From NCBI RefSeq assembly GCF_016107625.1, contig NZ_JABASV010000004.1:248001-312000 (forward strand): 64,000 nt of DNA, in the 5' to 3' direction. The translations under genes and the position numbers were made by a program. The DNA is from Vreelandella alkaliphila (GTDB taxonomy: Bacteria > Pseudomonadota > Gammaproteobacteria > Pseudomonadales > Halomonadaceae). The notes under the pieces were generated by a model. The model was not told the DNA's origin. It made no database searches and worked only from the letters and a program-made list of their open reading frames with translations. Positions 1 to 8,773 of this stretch are shown one piece after another. Position 1 is the first letter of the stretch; every line of letters starts with the position of its first letter.

Positions 1-668
1 GCTGCACTATCGCGCACGCTACGGGTGATGGCGTGCTCGACCACCGCGCCCTGCCAGACTTCACCGTGGGCAGGCGCTAACGGCACCCGCCCGCGAGAAG
101 GTTTAAAACCGAACAAACCACAATAACTGGCAGGAATGCGGATAGAACCACCACCATCGCCTGCCAGCGCAATAGGCACCATTCCGCTAGCGACCGCCGC
201 TGCTGCACCTCCGCTTGAGCCGCCTGGGGAATAGCCCTTTCGAGATGGGTTTTGCGGGTGGGGAAATGCCTTAGGTTCTGTAATCCCCATTAGTCCTAAT
301 TCCGGCGTGGCCGTTTGCCCCACCACCACTAACCCTGCCGTCCGCACACGCTGAATAAGCAGCGAGTCTTCTTTGGGGCACCACGCTGATAATGATGAAC
401 TTCCGAATGCCAGCGGCTCACCCGCTAATGCCATCAATAGATCTTTACTTAACGTTGGGACACCAGCAAATATCGAGTTTGCCGACACTTGGTCACGCTC
501 GTGTTTCGCTTTGTCGAAGCGCGTTCTAACCACCGCATGAAGAGATGGGTTAAGCGTTTCAATCGCAGTCACCGCCGCGTCGAATACCTCAGTCTGGCTG
601 ACGTCTCGGCGGCGAATGAGTTCAGCAAGACCGGTGGCGTCGTACTTCTGGTAGTCCTTAAGTTGCAT
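1..668 (-). CDS. Amidase signature (AS) family hydrolase, partial at window edge
   Basis: Reading inward from the start at 668, the protein matches an amidase-signature hydrolase, which cleaves amide bonds in the cytoplasm. The Ser-cisSer-Lys triad is visible: the Lys in [10 protein letters not shown], the glycine/serine loop SPGGSSGG, and the nucleophile serine in [12 protein letters not shown]. About 222 residues are present and the C-terminal half lies beyond the window. GGAG sits about 8 bases before the ATG. It is divergent from the carnitine genes, so hydrolysis of a carnitine-related amide is possible, but the substrate cannot be read from sequence. Family assignment is firm. Confidence 0.9.
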   Translation of the reverse strand, partial: MQLKDYQKYDATGLAELIRRRDVSQTEVFDAAVTAIETLNPSLHAVVRTRFDKAKHERDQVSANSIFAGVPTLSKDLLMALAGEPLAFGSSSLSAWCPKEDSLLIQRVRTAGLVVVGQTATPELGLMGITEPKAFPHPQNPSRKGYSPGGSSGGAAAAVASGMVPIALAGDGGGSIRIPASYCGLFGFKPSRGRVPLAPAHGEVWQGAVVEHAITRSVRDSA

Positions 669-693
669 CGCATTAACTCCGTTTAATTAACAA

Positions 694-719
694 CGACGCT
701 TTATGCGCATCTAGCGTCG
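694..719. promoter_or_regulatory. Inverted repeat between divergent amidase and carnitine genes
   Basis: CGACGCT and AGCGTCG form 7-bp arms around a 12-base spacer that itself contains the palindrome ATGCGCAT. The element lies in the divergent intergenic region 669-794. It is a candidate operator, for example for the CdhR-type regulator encoded at 6911-7882. Binding is inference only. Confidence 0.3.
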
Positions 720-794
720 CTTAATGACAATCGCTATCTCGCTATCTCGCCATACTTAAGTACGTTTCCCATCGCTACTGTCAAGGAGCGGCCA

Positions 795-1706
795 ATGAAC
801 CGCAACGTTATTTTGACCTGTGCTGTCACCGGCGCAGGTGACACCACAAGCAAGAACCCCAATGTTCCTATCACGCCCGAACAGATCGCGAACGACTGTA
901 TTACCGCCGCAAAAGCCGGTGCCAGCGTGGCCCATATTCATGTACGTGACCCTAAAACCGGCGGCATCAGCCACTCTCTCGAGCATTTTCGTGAGGTGAT
1001 GCAGCGTGTGCGCGAGGCCGAGGTGGATATCGTCATGAACATTACCGCCGGTGGAGGCGGAGATTGGATTCCTGACGCTCAGGATCCCACCCACGGTGGC
1101 CCCGGCACGGACATTCAAACGCCCGCCCAACGCCATGAGCCAGTCGGTGAGCTTTTGCCCGAACTCTGCACCCTAGACTGCGGCAGCCTCAACTTTGGCG
1201 ATATGGTCTACGTAAACCCTGCCGACTGGCTACGCGAGCACGCCCGCCTGGTGCAGGCTGCTGGCGTCAAACCAGAGCTTGAATGTTTCGACCTGGGCCA
1301 CGTTTGGTTCGCACGCCAGCTACAGCAGGAAGGGCTGATCGATGGCGATCCTCTTTATCAACTCTGCTTGGGCATTCCCTGGGGCGCTGAAGCCGATACT
1401 GAAACGATGTTGACCATGCGCAATAAACTGCCAGAAAACGCTCAGTGGGCAGCTTTCGGCATCGGTCGACATCAGATGCCCATGGTGGCTCAGGCGGTTC
1501 TACTAGGCGGCCATGCCCGCGTCGGTCTTGAAGATAATCTTTATCTTAAAAAGGGCGTAATGGCGACTAATGGGCAATTAGTTGAGAAAGCCGCCACTGT
1601 CATCGACAACCTTGGTGGCCGAGTGATGACACCTGCAGAGACACGCGCTCACCTGTCCCTACGCGATCCACACACCGGGAATATCAGCGCGGGAGGTGAC
1701 GTATGA
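795..1706 (+). CDS. 3-dehydrocarnitine cleavage enzyme (BKACE / DUF849 family)
   Basis: Beta-keto acid cleavage enzymes are Zn-dependent TIM-barrel proteins that exchange a beta-keto acid with acetyl-CoA. Here the likely reaction is 3-dehydrocarnitine + acetyl-CoA to betainyl-CoA + acetoacetate, the second step of carnitine breakdown. Metal-ligand histidines are seen in AHIHVRD (about residues 46-52). The 303-residue length is normal for the family. The gene overlaps the next by an ATGA junction (1703-1706) and is followed by carnitine dehydrogenase and a thioesterase, which fixes the substrate much better than the fold does. GGAG precedes the ATG. Confidence 0.9.
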   Translation: MNRNVILTCAVTGAGDTTSKNPNVPITPEQIANDCITAAKAGASVAHIHVRDPKTGGISHSLEHFREVMQRVREAEVDIVMNITAGGGGDWIPDAQDPTHGGPGTDIQTPAQRHEPVGELLPELCTLDCGSLNFGDMVYVNPADWLREHARLVQAAGVKPELECFDLGHVWFARQLQQEGLIDGDPLYQLCLGIPWGAEADTETMLTMRNKLPENAQWAAFGIGRHQMPMVAQAVLLGGHARVGLEDNLYLKKGVMATNGQLVEKAATVIDNLGGRVMTPAETRAHLSLRDPHTGNISAGGDV

Positions 1707-2659
1707 GCCGCCAACTTAGCGTGATAGGAACCGGCGTCATTGGCAATGGCTGGATTGCTCGCGCCTTGGCACAAGGCTGGGATGTCGTGGCCTTTGACCC
1801 AGACCCCAATGCAACCGATCGCACGCGTGCCTTTATTGACAATGCCTGGCCCTCTTTACAGCGTCTTGGCTTGGCAGAAAGCGCTAACCCAAAACGCTTA
1901 CGGTTCGTCGATAGTGTAGAAGAGGCGGTTATTGGCGCTGACTTAATTCAGGAAAACGTACCTGAGCGACTTGAGCTTAAGCGCGAAATGCTTGCGGCGC
2001 TGGATTCAGCTGCGGAAAAGCACGTCATTATCGGCTCTTCCACATCTGGCTTTAAACCCAGCGACTTGCAGCAAGACTGCCACAATGCTCCTGGGCGAGT
2101 TATCGTGGCTCACCCCTTTAACCCGGTCTATCTGCTACCGCTAGTGGAGCTCGTTGGCGGAGAAGCCACCACGCCTGACGAGTTAGAGCGTGCTCATGCG
2201 CGATACCAAGCACTCGCCATGCGCCCACTGGTCGTGCGCCGAGAAATTGAGGGGCATATTGCTGACCGCCTGATGGAAGCGCTCTGGCGTGAGGCGCTGC
2301 ACCTAGTCAATGATGGCGTGGCGACAACCGAAGAGATAGATGCCGCCGTCGTCTACGGCTGTGGTTTGCGTTGGTCACTAATGGGCACCTTTCTCACCTT
2401 TCATTTGGCTGGTGGCGAGTCAGGGATGCGCCATATGCTTGAACAGTTCGGTCCAGCGTTAAAACTACCGTGGACAAAGCTTGAAGCTCCCGAGCTTACC
2501 AACGAGCTTATTGATCGCGTGGTGGAAGGCTGCGAGCATCAAGCCGCTGGTCGCTCAGTGGCCGAGCTGGATCGCCGCCGTGATGACTTTCTGGTGGAAC
2601 TGCTCGGCTTAGTACAAAAATATTGGCCTGAAGCCGAAGGTTTGGAAGGACGTATTTAA
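1703..2659 (+). CDS. L-carnitine 3-dehydrogenase
   Basis: Cytoplasmic NAD-dependent oxidation of L-carnitine to 3-dehydrocarnitine. The protein belongs to the 3-hydroxyacyl-CoA dehydrogenase superfamily: an N-terminal Rossmann fold with GTGVIGNGW (residues 9-17), the conserved AHPFNP segment near residue 137, and a helical C-terminal domain. The length of 318 residues equals the single-domain carnitine dehydrogenases. In some bacteria this enzyme is fused to the thioesterase that is separate here. It overlaps the BKACE gene by 4 bases and the thioesterase gene by 1 base (TAATG), so the three are translationally coupled. Confidence 0.9.
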   Translation: MSRQLSVIGTGVIGNGWIARALAQGWDVVAFDPDPNATDRTRAFIDNAWPSLQRLGLAESANPKRLRFVDSVEEAVIGADLIQENVPERLELKREMLAALDSAAEKHVIIGSSTSGFKPSDLQQDCHNAPGRVIVAHPFNPVYLLPLVELVGGEATTPDELERAHARYQALAMRPLVVRREIEGHIADRLMEALWREALHLVNDGVATTEEIDAAVVYGCGLRWSLMGTFLTFHLAGGESGMRHMLEQFGPALKLPWTKLEAPELTNELIDRVVEGCEHQAAGRSVAELDRRRDDFLVELLGLVQKYWPEAEGLEGRI

Positions 2660-3114
2660 TGATTATTTTACAAAGCCGCGTTGCCTCGGAGTGGGTCGAC
2701 TACAACGGCCATATGAACGACGCCGAATATGCCCGAGTATTCTCACTTGCGGTAGAAGCACTCATGGATCATATCGGCCTGGACACCTCCGGTCGTGCCC
2801 GCCATGGCTATACCATTTACACCCTTGAGACGCATCTTTGTTATCGCCGCGAGGCCCATGAAGGACAGCCACTCGGCGTGGAGCTGACCCTGCTGGATCG
2901 CGATAACAAGCGCCTGCATGTCTTTTTCAAGCTGAATGATGAAGCAGGCAACCTGCTAGCCACCAGCGAGCAGATGCTGATGGGCATTGATATCGATACC
3001 GCTCGCCCTGCGCCTTTCCCATCCCCCGTTGAGGAAGCCATCTCTGCGTTACCTTTAGCAGCGCCATCAACATGGCCAGAGCTGGCTAACCGCACAATTG
3101 CCATACGGCGATAA
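2659..3114 (+). CDS. Betainyl-CoA thioesterase (hotdog fold)
   Basis: A 151-residue single hotdog-domain acyl-CoA thioesterase of the 4-hydroxybenzoyl-CoA type. The signature VDYNGHMNDAEY at residues 13-24 carries the usual Asp/Asn-Gly-His-Met core. In this setting it should hydrolyse betainyl-CoA to glycine betaine and CoA, the last step that turns carnitine into a compatible solute. Evidence for substrate is context: it is the third gene of the coupled carnitine operon. Fold is firm, substrate is inference supported by known carnitine clusters. Confidence 0.85.
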   Translation: MIILQSRVASEWVDYNGHMNDAEYARVFSLAVEALMDHIGLDTSGRARHGYTIYTLETHLCYRREAHEGQPLGVELTLLDRDNKRLHVFFKLNDEAGNLLATSEQMLMGIDIDTARPAPFPSPVEEAISALPLAAPSTWPELANRTIAIRR

Positions 3115-3172
3115 CGACACGGCAAAAAGGAATAGCAAAACCACATAGCAAAGCAAAACTAAAAATAATGAG

Positions 3173-3196
3173 AACCGTCCGCCAGCACGGACGGTT
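3173..3196 (+). promoter_or_regulatory. Stem-loop between the carnitine operon and the BCCT gene
   Basis: AACCGTCCG, six bases CCAGCA, then CGGACGGTT give a perfect 9-bp stem. A smaller GCCGG/CCGGC stem follows at about 3206-3223. No T-run follows, so this may be an mRNA processing or attenuation structure rather than a simple terminator. Confidence 0.45.
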
Positions 3197-3204
3197 GACC
3201 GGGA

Positions 3205-4923
3205 TTGCCGGCCCGACGTCCGGCCCAAGAGGACAAGCATATCGCTACGCCAACTCCCCCTCATCGATCCACGCCGCCTTCGCATAACAACTCACCCAAG
3301 GCCGAACTCAGTACAGACTACATGGTGACAGAGCTCGCCCAAGGCGGTTTCTTCCAAGGCATGCACAAGGGAATGACGCTAAGTGCTAGCGGCCTAGTGC
3401 TGATCTTCGTACTTTTCACCGGGCTTGGCTCAGATACAGCTGGCAGCGTGTTCGGAGCAACACGCGCCTGGATTGAGAGCACGTTTAGCGGTTATTACCT
3501 GATTACCGTGATGCTGCTACTAGCGGTCTGCGCCTTCATTGTCTTCAGTCGCTATGGAAGCGTAAGACTTGGCGCTGACGACAGCCGCCCAGAGTTCAGT
3601 AACTTTGCGTGGTTCTCGATGCTCTTCTCAGCAGGTATCGGCATTGGCATCCTGTTTTTTGGCGTCGCTGAGCCAATCTTTTATCTTGACGATACCGGTG
3701 CGTTTGGCTACCCCAACAACCCCCATGCCGATATGGCCGGTGCCGCCGCCATCGGTCACGAGCGCGCTATCGATGCGTTACGCGTTACCGTTTTTCACTG
3801 GGGCCTTCACGGCTGGGCCATCTATGTGATTGTCGGTATGTCGCTGGCGTATTTTGCTTATCGAAAAGGGTTGCCGCTAGCACTGCGCTCGGCGCTTTAC
3901 CCCTTTATAGGCGAACGCATCTTCGGCCCTATCGGCCACCTGTTTGATATCCTTGGGGTGCTCGGCTGCGTCTTTGGCGTCGCTACTTCGCTAGGGCTTG
4001 GGGTTAGCCAAATGGCCGTTGGCTTAGAACGGCTAATAGGTGTCGACCCAGGACTAAATACCCAGTTAATACTTATCGCGGGTATTTCAGTTATCTCAAT
4101 ACTCTCAGCCGTATCCGGCGTACGCGGCGGTATTCGTCTTATCTCCGAGATGAATATCTGGGTGTCCCTAGTGGTCGTGAGCATTTTCCTAATTGCAGGC
4201 CCCACGCTGTGGCTCATCATGGCGTTCGGCGAAACCATGCTCGACTACGCTATCAATTTTATTCCCATGGGACTTTGGTACGCTGATGAGGAAGGAACCG
4301 CCGCTTGGCAACAGGGTTGGACAATCTTCTACTGGGGCTGGTGGCTAGCCTGGGCTCCCTTTGTCGGTCTTTTCATCGCCCGAATTTCTAAAGGACGTAC
4401 GTTACGCGAGTTTGTATTGGGCGTTCTGTTAGTACCTACCCTGATCATTTTTGTTTGGCTGATCATCTTTGGCGGCAACGCCATGTATCAGGAGTTATAT
4501 GCAACGAATGGCCCAGGTAGCGCCGGTATTATTGAGCTGGTTAACGCTTGGAACCTACCCTCAGCACTGTTTGCCACGGCTGATGGCATTGTCGGCAGCG
4601 GCACGTTTGGCTGGATACTCTCCGCCATGATGGTATTTCTGCTAATGAGCTGGTTTGTCACCTCTTCAGACTCCGGCACGTTAGTGCTGACCACCATTTT
4701 ATCATTAGGTGACAATGAACCGCCTAAACGCTTCCGAGTGTTCTGGGGCGTGGTGATTGGTTTGGTGGCGGCAGTGTTGTTGGTTGCCGGAGGCCTGAAC
4801 GCACTGCAAACAGCGCTTATTGCTGCTGCCTTACCGCTAAGTGTTGTTGTACTCGTGATGACCGCAGGTGTACTACTTTCGCTATTCCGCGAGACGCTCG
4901 ATGGACGACGCAAAAGACGCTGA
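3205..4923 (+). CDS. BCCT-family carnitine/betaine transporter
   Basis: A Na+- or H+-coupled (or exchange) carrier for quaternary amines in the inner membrane, with about 12 hydrophobic segments. The family signature GWTIFYWGWWLAWAPFVG is present, followed by ARISKGRTLREF, and a SWFVTSSDSGT segment lies near the end. It follows the carnitine operon, so carnitine or betaine is the likely substrate. The start is uncertain: TTG at 3205 is the longest open choice, the first in-frame ATG is at 3322, and a good Shine-Dalgarno AAGAGGA (3227-3233) sits 7 bases before an ATC codon at 3241. The end is firm. Confidence 0.9.
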   Translation: MPARRPAQEDKHIATPTPPHRSTPPSHNNSPKAELSTDYMVTELAQGGFFQGMHKGMTLSASGLVLIFVLFTGLGSDTAGSVFGATRAWIESTFSGYYLITVMLLLAVCAFIVFSRYGSVRLGADDSRPEFSNFAWFSMLFSAGIGIGILFFGVAEPIFYLDDTGAFGYPNNPHADMAGAAAIGHERAIDALRVTVFHWGLHGWAIYVIVGMSLAYFAYRKGLPLALRSALYPFIGERIFGPIGHLFDILGVLGCVFGVATSLGLGVSQMAVGLERLIGVDPGLNTQLILIAGISVISILSAVSGVRGGIRLISEMNIWVSLVVVSIFLIAGPTLWLIMAFGETMLDYAINFIPMGLWYADEEGTAAWQQGWTIFYWGWWLAWAPFVGLFIARISKGRTLREFVLGVLLVPTLIIFVWLIIFGGNAMYQELYATNGPGSAGIIELVNAWNLPSALFATADGIVGSGTFGWILSAMMVFLLMSWFVTSSDSGTLVLTTILSLGDNEPPKRFRVFWGVVIGLVAAVLLVAGGLNALQTALIAAALPLSVVVLVMTAGVLLSLFRETLDGRRKRR

Positions 4924-4941
4924 TCTAACCATCCCGATGAC

Positions 4942-4970
4942 ATCAGGCGTGCTTAACGGCAGCGCCTGAT
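4942..4970 (+). terminator. Possible terminator hairpin after the BCCT gene
   Basis: ATCAGGCG and CGCCTGAT pair as an 8-bp stem with a 13-base loop. A further GACA/TGTC pairing is possible with a bulge. It lies 19 bases after the BCCT stop codon. There is no U-tract, so it would be a weak or Rho-assisted terminator at most. Confidence 0.35.
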
Positions 4971-5027
4971 TGTCAGTGAGAGACAGCATCAAACCAACGC
5001 AGTAACGACTGACTGGTGGAGCCGCTA

Positions 5028-5861
5028 ATGGACATTAACGCTTTTATAACCCGCTTCGATGCGGGCTTAAAAGATATCGAAAATGGCTCTCCTGCAGTAG
5101 CACGACAGCGCTACGATCAATTATGTCAAACGTTTGCGCCGCCTAATCCGTCAGGCATGACAATCACTGACGAAACCTGGGAAAGCGTAGCCCTCCGACA
5201 CTTTATCCCTGCATCCGCTGAGTCTGGCCAAGTGCTATACATTCACGGGGGGGGATTTACCCTGGGGTCTATCGACAGCCATCATGGCGTTGCAGCAAGC
5301 CTTGCAGAGCAGCTAAAGCGCCACGTTATCAGTGTCAGCTATCGCTTAGCGCCGGAGGCGGGCTACCACAACATGCTAGAAGACTGCCTCAAGGTCGCTG
5401 AGGTTATAAAGCCCATCGCAGTAGTAGGTGACAGCGCTGGCGGTCGCATAGCCATAGATTTAGCGCCCTTACTGCACCGTTGCGTGCCCCTAGGACTTAT
5501 CTATCCGCCGGTCGGCAAACTAAATCAGCAGACGCTGGGAGCCGATGCGCCGTTACTTAGCCGACACGATGTTTTGTCGCTCATTGCCTACTGCCCATGG
5601 ATTGGGAACCACTTCGATACACTTCCACCGGAAACGCAGATTGAGGTTCTTTCAGTTGAGCACGACCCTTTGACCGCACCGCTCGAAAAAGCCATTGCGG
5701 ACTGGAGGAACAACGGTATGCCGGTAGGCTATCGCTGTGCAAAAAACATGGTTCATGCGGCATTACATGCCCACGCGAACCTGCCTGAAATGCAAAGCGC
5801 TTGGCAAGATTTTTGCCAAGCGCTTAACAAACGGTTAACACGAAATATTGGTTACTGGTAA
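5028..5861 (+). CDS. Alpha/beta hydrolase of the hormone-sensitive-lipase type
   Basis: A 277-residue cytoplasmic esterase-like protein. It has the oxyanion-hole motif HGGG (residues 73-76), the nucleophile elbow GDSAGG (134-139, Ser136), an Asp in VEHDP and a His in NMVHAALH. GTG at 5016 is in frame, but GGTGGAG lies just before ATG 5028, so that ATG was chosen. Beside carnitine genes an acylcarnitine hydrolase role, like HocS of Pseudomonas, is an attractive inference. The 3' end overlaps caiX on the other strand by 10 bases and contains a strong hairpin. Confidence 0.85.
   Translation: MDINAFITRFDAGLKDIENGSPAVARQRYDQLCQTFAPPNPSGMTITDETWESVALRHFIPASAESGQVLYIHGGGFTLGSIDSHHGVAASLAEQLKRHVISVSYRLAPEAGYHNMLEDCLKVAEVIKPIAVVGDSAGGRIAIDLAPLLHRCVPLGLIYPPVGKLNQQTLGADAPLLSRHDVLSLIAYCPWIGNHFDTLPPETQIEVLSVEHDPLTAPLEKAIADWRNNGMPVGYRCAKNMVHAALHAHANLPEMQSAWQDFCQALNKRLTRNIGYW
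5795..5825. terminator. Perfect 13-bp stem hairpin inside the hydrolase 3' coding end
   Basis: AAGCGCTTGGCAA, loop GATTT, then TTGCCAAGCGCTT. The stem is perfect and lies within the last dozen codons of the hydrolase, just before the convergent caiX stop. It probably serves as a bidirectional transcription stop for the two overlapping convergent genes, although no long U-tract follows on either strand. Confidence 0.5.
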
Positions 5862-6799
5862 GTCGAACGTACCGCCTGTATCGCTGGCTGCCCATCTTTA
5901 GTCGTCACGCCATCCAGCCATGTCTCTACCGTGTCTAAATTAGCGCTAATCCATTCAGACGCTACCTCGTTGGCGGGACGATCCTCATAGCTGTAGTCAT
6001 GCACCCACGCGTTTTGATCCTCAATATCCACTACATACTGTGAAAGAAAACGATGCAGCTGGGGATCATCTTCAGCCATATTGGCCGGAACGATAGTCCA
6101 AACAGTGCTCTCAATTTGGGCAATGCCCGCCTCATCGGCATCATCCAGATAAGCTATGTCGAAACTGACGTTCATCCAGTGGGGCTCCCAACCAACAAAG
6201 GTCACCCACTCTTCATCCGCCATCTTTTGCTCTGCCTGCGCCAACATAGCGGCGGTGGAGCTTTCACGCAGACGCCAGTCTCCTAAGCCTGCAATGTCAT
6301 TATCAATAGCCGCCAGAATGGCCGTGTTAATCCCGGTGCCCGCCTCGATGCCCTGAATATCACCGTCGAAACGGTCACGGTAGGCGTCCAGGTCGGCCAC
6401 CGATGTCACACCGGCATCGTAAACGTACTGAGGAACCACCAGGCCAGAGTTCGCCCCCTGGATATTGGAGACCAGCTTTTCAATTTTATTATCAGCAACC
6501 AGTGGCTCAACCATATCGGTTTGCACCGGGTACCAGCCCCCTAGATAAACATCCACATCGTTACGCGCTAGCCCCTCAAGAATAACGCTTACGGCCAAAT
6601 CACGCTGACTTGTTTGATAGCCCATCGCTTCCATCAGTTGCGCTGCCACTTCAGATTTCACGGTGACACCTGGCCAAGGGGGGACGCCCAAACTTACTTC
6701 GTCAAGTTCAGCGGCGGCAGGACCAGCAATCGCAAGCGCTGCCAGTCCTGCGGCGCCAAGCGTGTAAATACTCTTTAAACCACCGTGTGCGTTCTTCAT
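5852..6799 (-). CDS. caiX: Carnitine/betaine ABC-transporter substrate-binding protein (CaiX-like)
   Basis: A periplasmic OpuAC-type (type II fold) binding protein of 315 residues. It has a signal peptide (charged MKNAHGGLK, hydrophobic core, cleavage near GPAAA-ELDE) and aromatic-rich segments such as LGVPPWPG and VGWEPHWM that suit a cation-pi box for quaternary amines. In Pseudomonas, caiX lies next to cdh genes and cdhR and serves the core Cbc transporter encoded elsewhere. No permease or ATPase gene is here either. AAGAGGACATTACA precedes the ATG. Substrate carnitine is inferred from neighbours. Confidence 0.85.
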   Translation of the reverse strand: MKNAHGGLKSIYTLGAAGLAALAIAGPAAAELDEVSLGVPPWPGVTVKSEVAAQLMEAMGYQTSQRDLAVSVILEGLARNDVDVYLGGWYPVQTDMVEPLVADNKIEKLVSNIQGANSGLVVPQYVYDAGVTSVADLDAYRDRFDGDIQGIEAGTGINTAILAAIDNDIAGLGDWRLRESSTAAMLAQAEQKMADEEWVTFVGWEPHWMNVSFDIAYLDDADEAGIAQIESTVWTIVPANMAEDDPQLHRFLSQYVVDIEDQNAWVHDYSYEDRPANEVASEWISANLDTVETWLDGVTTKDGQPAIQAVRSTYQ

Positions 6800-6910
6800 T
6801 GTAATGTCCTCTTTTATCGATATACGACATCAGTTTGCCTGCTAAGCCGCAGCAGAAACGACACAAAGCGACATTACTTAAACACAAAGCGACAGCCGCT
6901 CCGAGAACAC

Positions 6911-7882
6911 TCAACTATCTGCTTGTTGGCGCGCTTCAATCGGTGAGCGGCCAAAGTGTGCACGGAACGCACGGGCAAAGCTCGAACTAGAAGTAAAGCC
7001 GCAGGCCACACCGATGGCAAGTACGCTCATATCGGTCTCCGTCAACAACCGCTGGGCACGGCGTAAGCGGAGTTGCTGATACCACTGGCGAGGAGATACA
7101 TTCAAGTGCTGTTCAAAAAGCCGCTGTAACTGGCGAGATGACACACCACTCCGGTGGGCAATATCAGCCAATGGAAGAGGCTCTTCTAGATGCCTCTCCA
7201 TCAGTGCAACGGCCTCGACCAAACGCCGATTGTGGGTGCCTAAACGCTGAGCTAGCGACATTCGCTGCTGATCGCTACGGCTACGTAAACGCTCGTGAAT
7301 AAGCTGCTCGGAAACATCAACCGCCAGCTTGGTTCCGTGACGCCTGGCGATCACTGCTAAGGCCATGTCCATGGCTGCGGCTCCCCCCGCACAGGAAAAA
7401 CGTCGCTCCCCGATCTCAAATAACTCGTCGGTTGTTTCAATCGTTGGAAAACGCTCACGGAATACCGGCAAGCTCTCCCAGTGCAAGGTGATTCGCTCTC
7501 CCTTCAATAACTGAGCGGCGGCTAATATAAAGCCTCCGGTGTCCAACCCCCCCAGGGCACATCCGGCTTGATCAAGCCGATGCAGCCATGAAATGAGCGC
7601 TCGGCTTAAATGATCTTCAGGCTCAAAGCCGCTACACACCGCCAACGATGGCAGGTCGAGACCCTCGCCCATCGACTGATCGACTAATAGCGTCATACCA
7701 TTGCTTGCGGTGACAGGCTCACCATCACGACTAAATAGCGTCCACTCAAACAGCGTTTGGCCGCTGATCCGATTGGCTATTCGTAACGGCTCTACCGCAG
7801 AAAAAAATGCCATCATTGAAAAGCGCGGTAATAATAAAAAACCAACGCGCTCTGGCAGTGATCCAGAATAGTTAAGGCGCAA
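6911..7882 (-). CDS. cdhR: GATase1-AraC transcriptional regulator of carnitine catabolism (CdhR-like)
   Basis: About 323 residues. The N-terminal DJ-1/PfpI-like (GATase1) domain (PERVGFLLLPRFSMMAFFSAVEPLR onward in pieces) is followed by a C-terminal double helix-turn-helix AraC domain from about residue 215, ending SFARAFRAHFGRSP. CdhR of Pseudomonas has this architecture and activates caiX-cdh genes in response to carnitine. The open frame extends to 7984, but TAGGAG lies 5 bases before a TTG at 7882, giving the normal length. It is transcribed in the same direction as caiX and lies 111 bases upstream of it. Confidence 0.85.
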   Translation of the reverse strand: MRLNYSGSLPERVGFLLLPRFSMMAFFSAVEPLRIANRISGQTLFEWTLFSRDGEPVTASNGMTLLVDQSMGEGLDLPSLAVCSGFEPEDHLSRALISWLHRLDQAGCALGGLDTGGFILAAAQLLKGERITLHWESLPVFRERFPTIETTDELFEIGERRFSCAGGAAAMDMALAVIARRHGTKLAVDVSEQLIHERLRSRSDQQRMSLAQRLGTHNRRLVEAVALMERHLEEPLPLADIAHRSGVSSRQLQRLFEQHLNVSPRQWYQQLRLRRAQRLLTETDMSVLAIGVACGFTSSSSFARAFRAHFGRSPIEARQQADS

Positions 7883-8056
7883 AATAACTCCTAAAATAAG
7901 CGCTTTCTTATCGATGCTGACGATTACTAAGCGAATCAGGCAACGCCAATGAATCCTCGTACATAATACACGCCCAACCAGCAACAGGATGCCCTGGGCC
8001 TTTGCACAAGGTACACTGGAGATGGTTAGACATTAGATTCATTTGAAAGGCACTTC

Positions 8057-8773
8057 ATGACCAGCGCTCCTCCACTTTATCTGCAAATACAGCAGCACCT
8101 GTTAGAAAAAATCCAGGGCGGTGCCTGGCAAGCACACCACCAGATCCCTCCCGAAGAGCAGCTTGCCCGAGATTTTGGGGTAAGCCGAATGACGGCTAAT
8201 AAAGCGATTCGTGATCTCGTCCAAAAAGGCTACCTTACACGCCAGCCTGGGTTAGGTACCTTCGTGACAGATCGCAAGGCAGAGTCGTCGCTGGTCGAGG
8301 TCTACAACATTGCCGATGAAGTGCGCTTCAGGGGGCACCATTACAGTAATCACGTACTGGTATGTGAAGCCATTGAAGCGGATGACGAAGTCGCTTTGCG
8401 GCTAGGCGTTCGCTTGGGTAGCCGCGTGTTTCAAACGCTGCTGGTGCATTTGGAAGACGACACGCCTATTCAGCTTGAAAACCGTTATGTTAACCCTCGC
8501 TGGGTACCCAACTACTTAACCAGCGACTTCTCACTGCACACACCCAATGAAGTATTGGTAGCGGCCTGCCCGATTACTGACGTAGAGCACACTGTTGAAG
8601 CTGTGCTTGTCGACCAGCAAACTGCCGACTGGCTTGCTATTGATACCGCCACCCCCTGCCTGAGTATGGTACGACGCACGTGGTCAGGCGAGCAGCTCAT
8701 CAGCTATGCCCGTTTACTGCATCCAGGCGACCGCTACAAGCTGCGCTCCTCGGTGCATCGCCAAGCGTCATAA
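8057..8773 (+). CDS. hutC: Histidine utilisation repressor HutC (GntR family)
   Basis: A 238-residue GntR/HutC regulator: winged helix-turn-helix in residues 1-75 (SRMTANKAIRDLVQKGYL recognition region) and a UTRA ligand-binding domain to the end, where urocanate would bind as inducer. AAAGG precedes the ATG. It is followed by the YjiH-type transporter gene and hut catabolic genes, and two sites with the TGTATATACA core typical of HutC operators lie at 10206-10217 and 10427-10436. No such site was seen before hutC itself. Confidence 0.9.
   Translation: MTSAPPLYLQIQQHLLEKIQGGAWQAHHQIPPEEQLARDFGVSRMTANKAIRDLVQKGYLTRQPGLGTFVTDRKAESSLVEVYNIADEVRFRGHHYSNHVLVCEAIEADDEVALRLGVRLGSRVFQTLLVHLEDDTPIQLENRYVNPRWVPNYLTSDFSLHTPNEVLVAACPITDVEHTVEAVLVDQQTADWLAIDTATPCLSMVRRTWSGEQLISYARLLHPGDRYKLRSSVHRQAS

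Noticed and set aside
6911..7984. Longer form of the CdhR-like regulator starting at 7984
   Set aside because: The extra 34 residues are not part of the fold, and TAGGAG before TTG 7882 gives the expected length.
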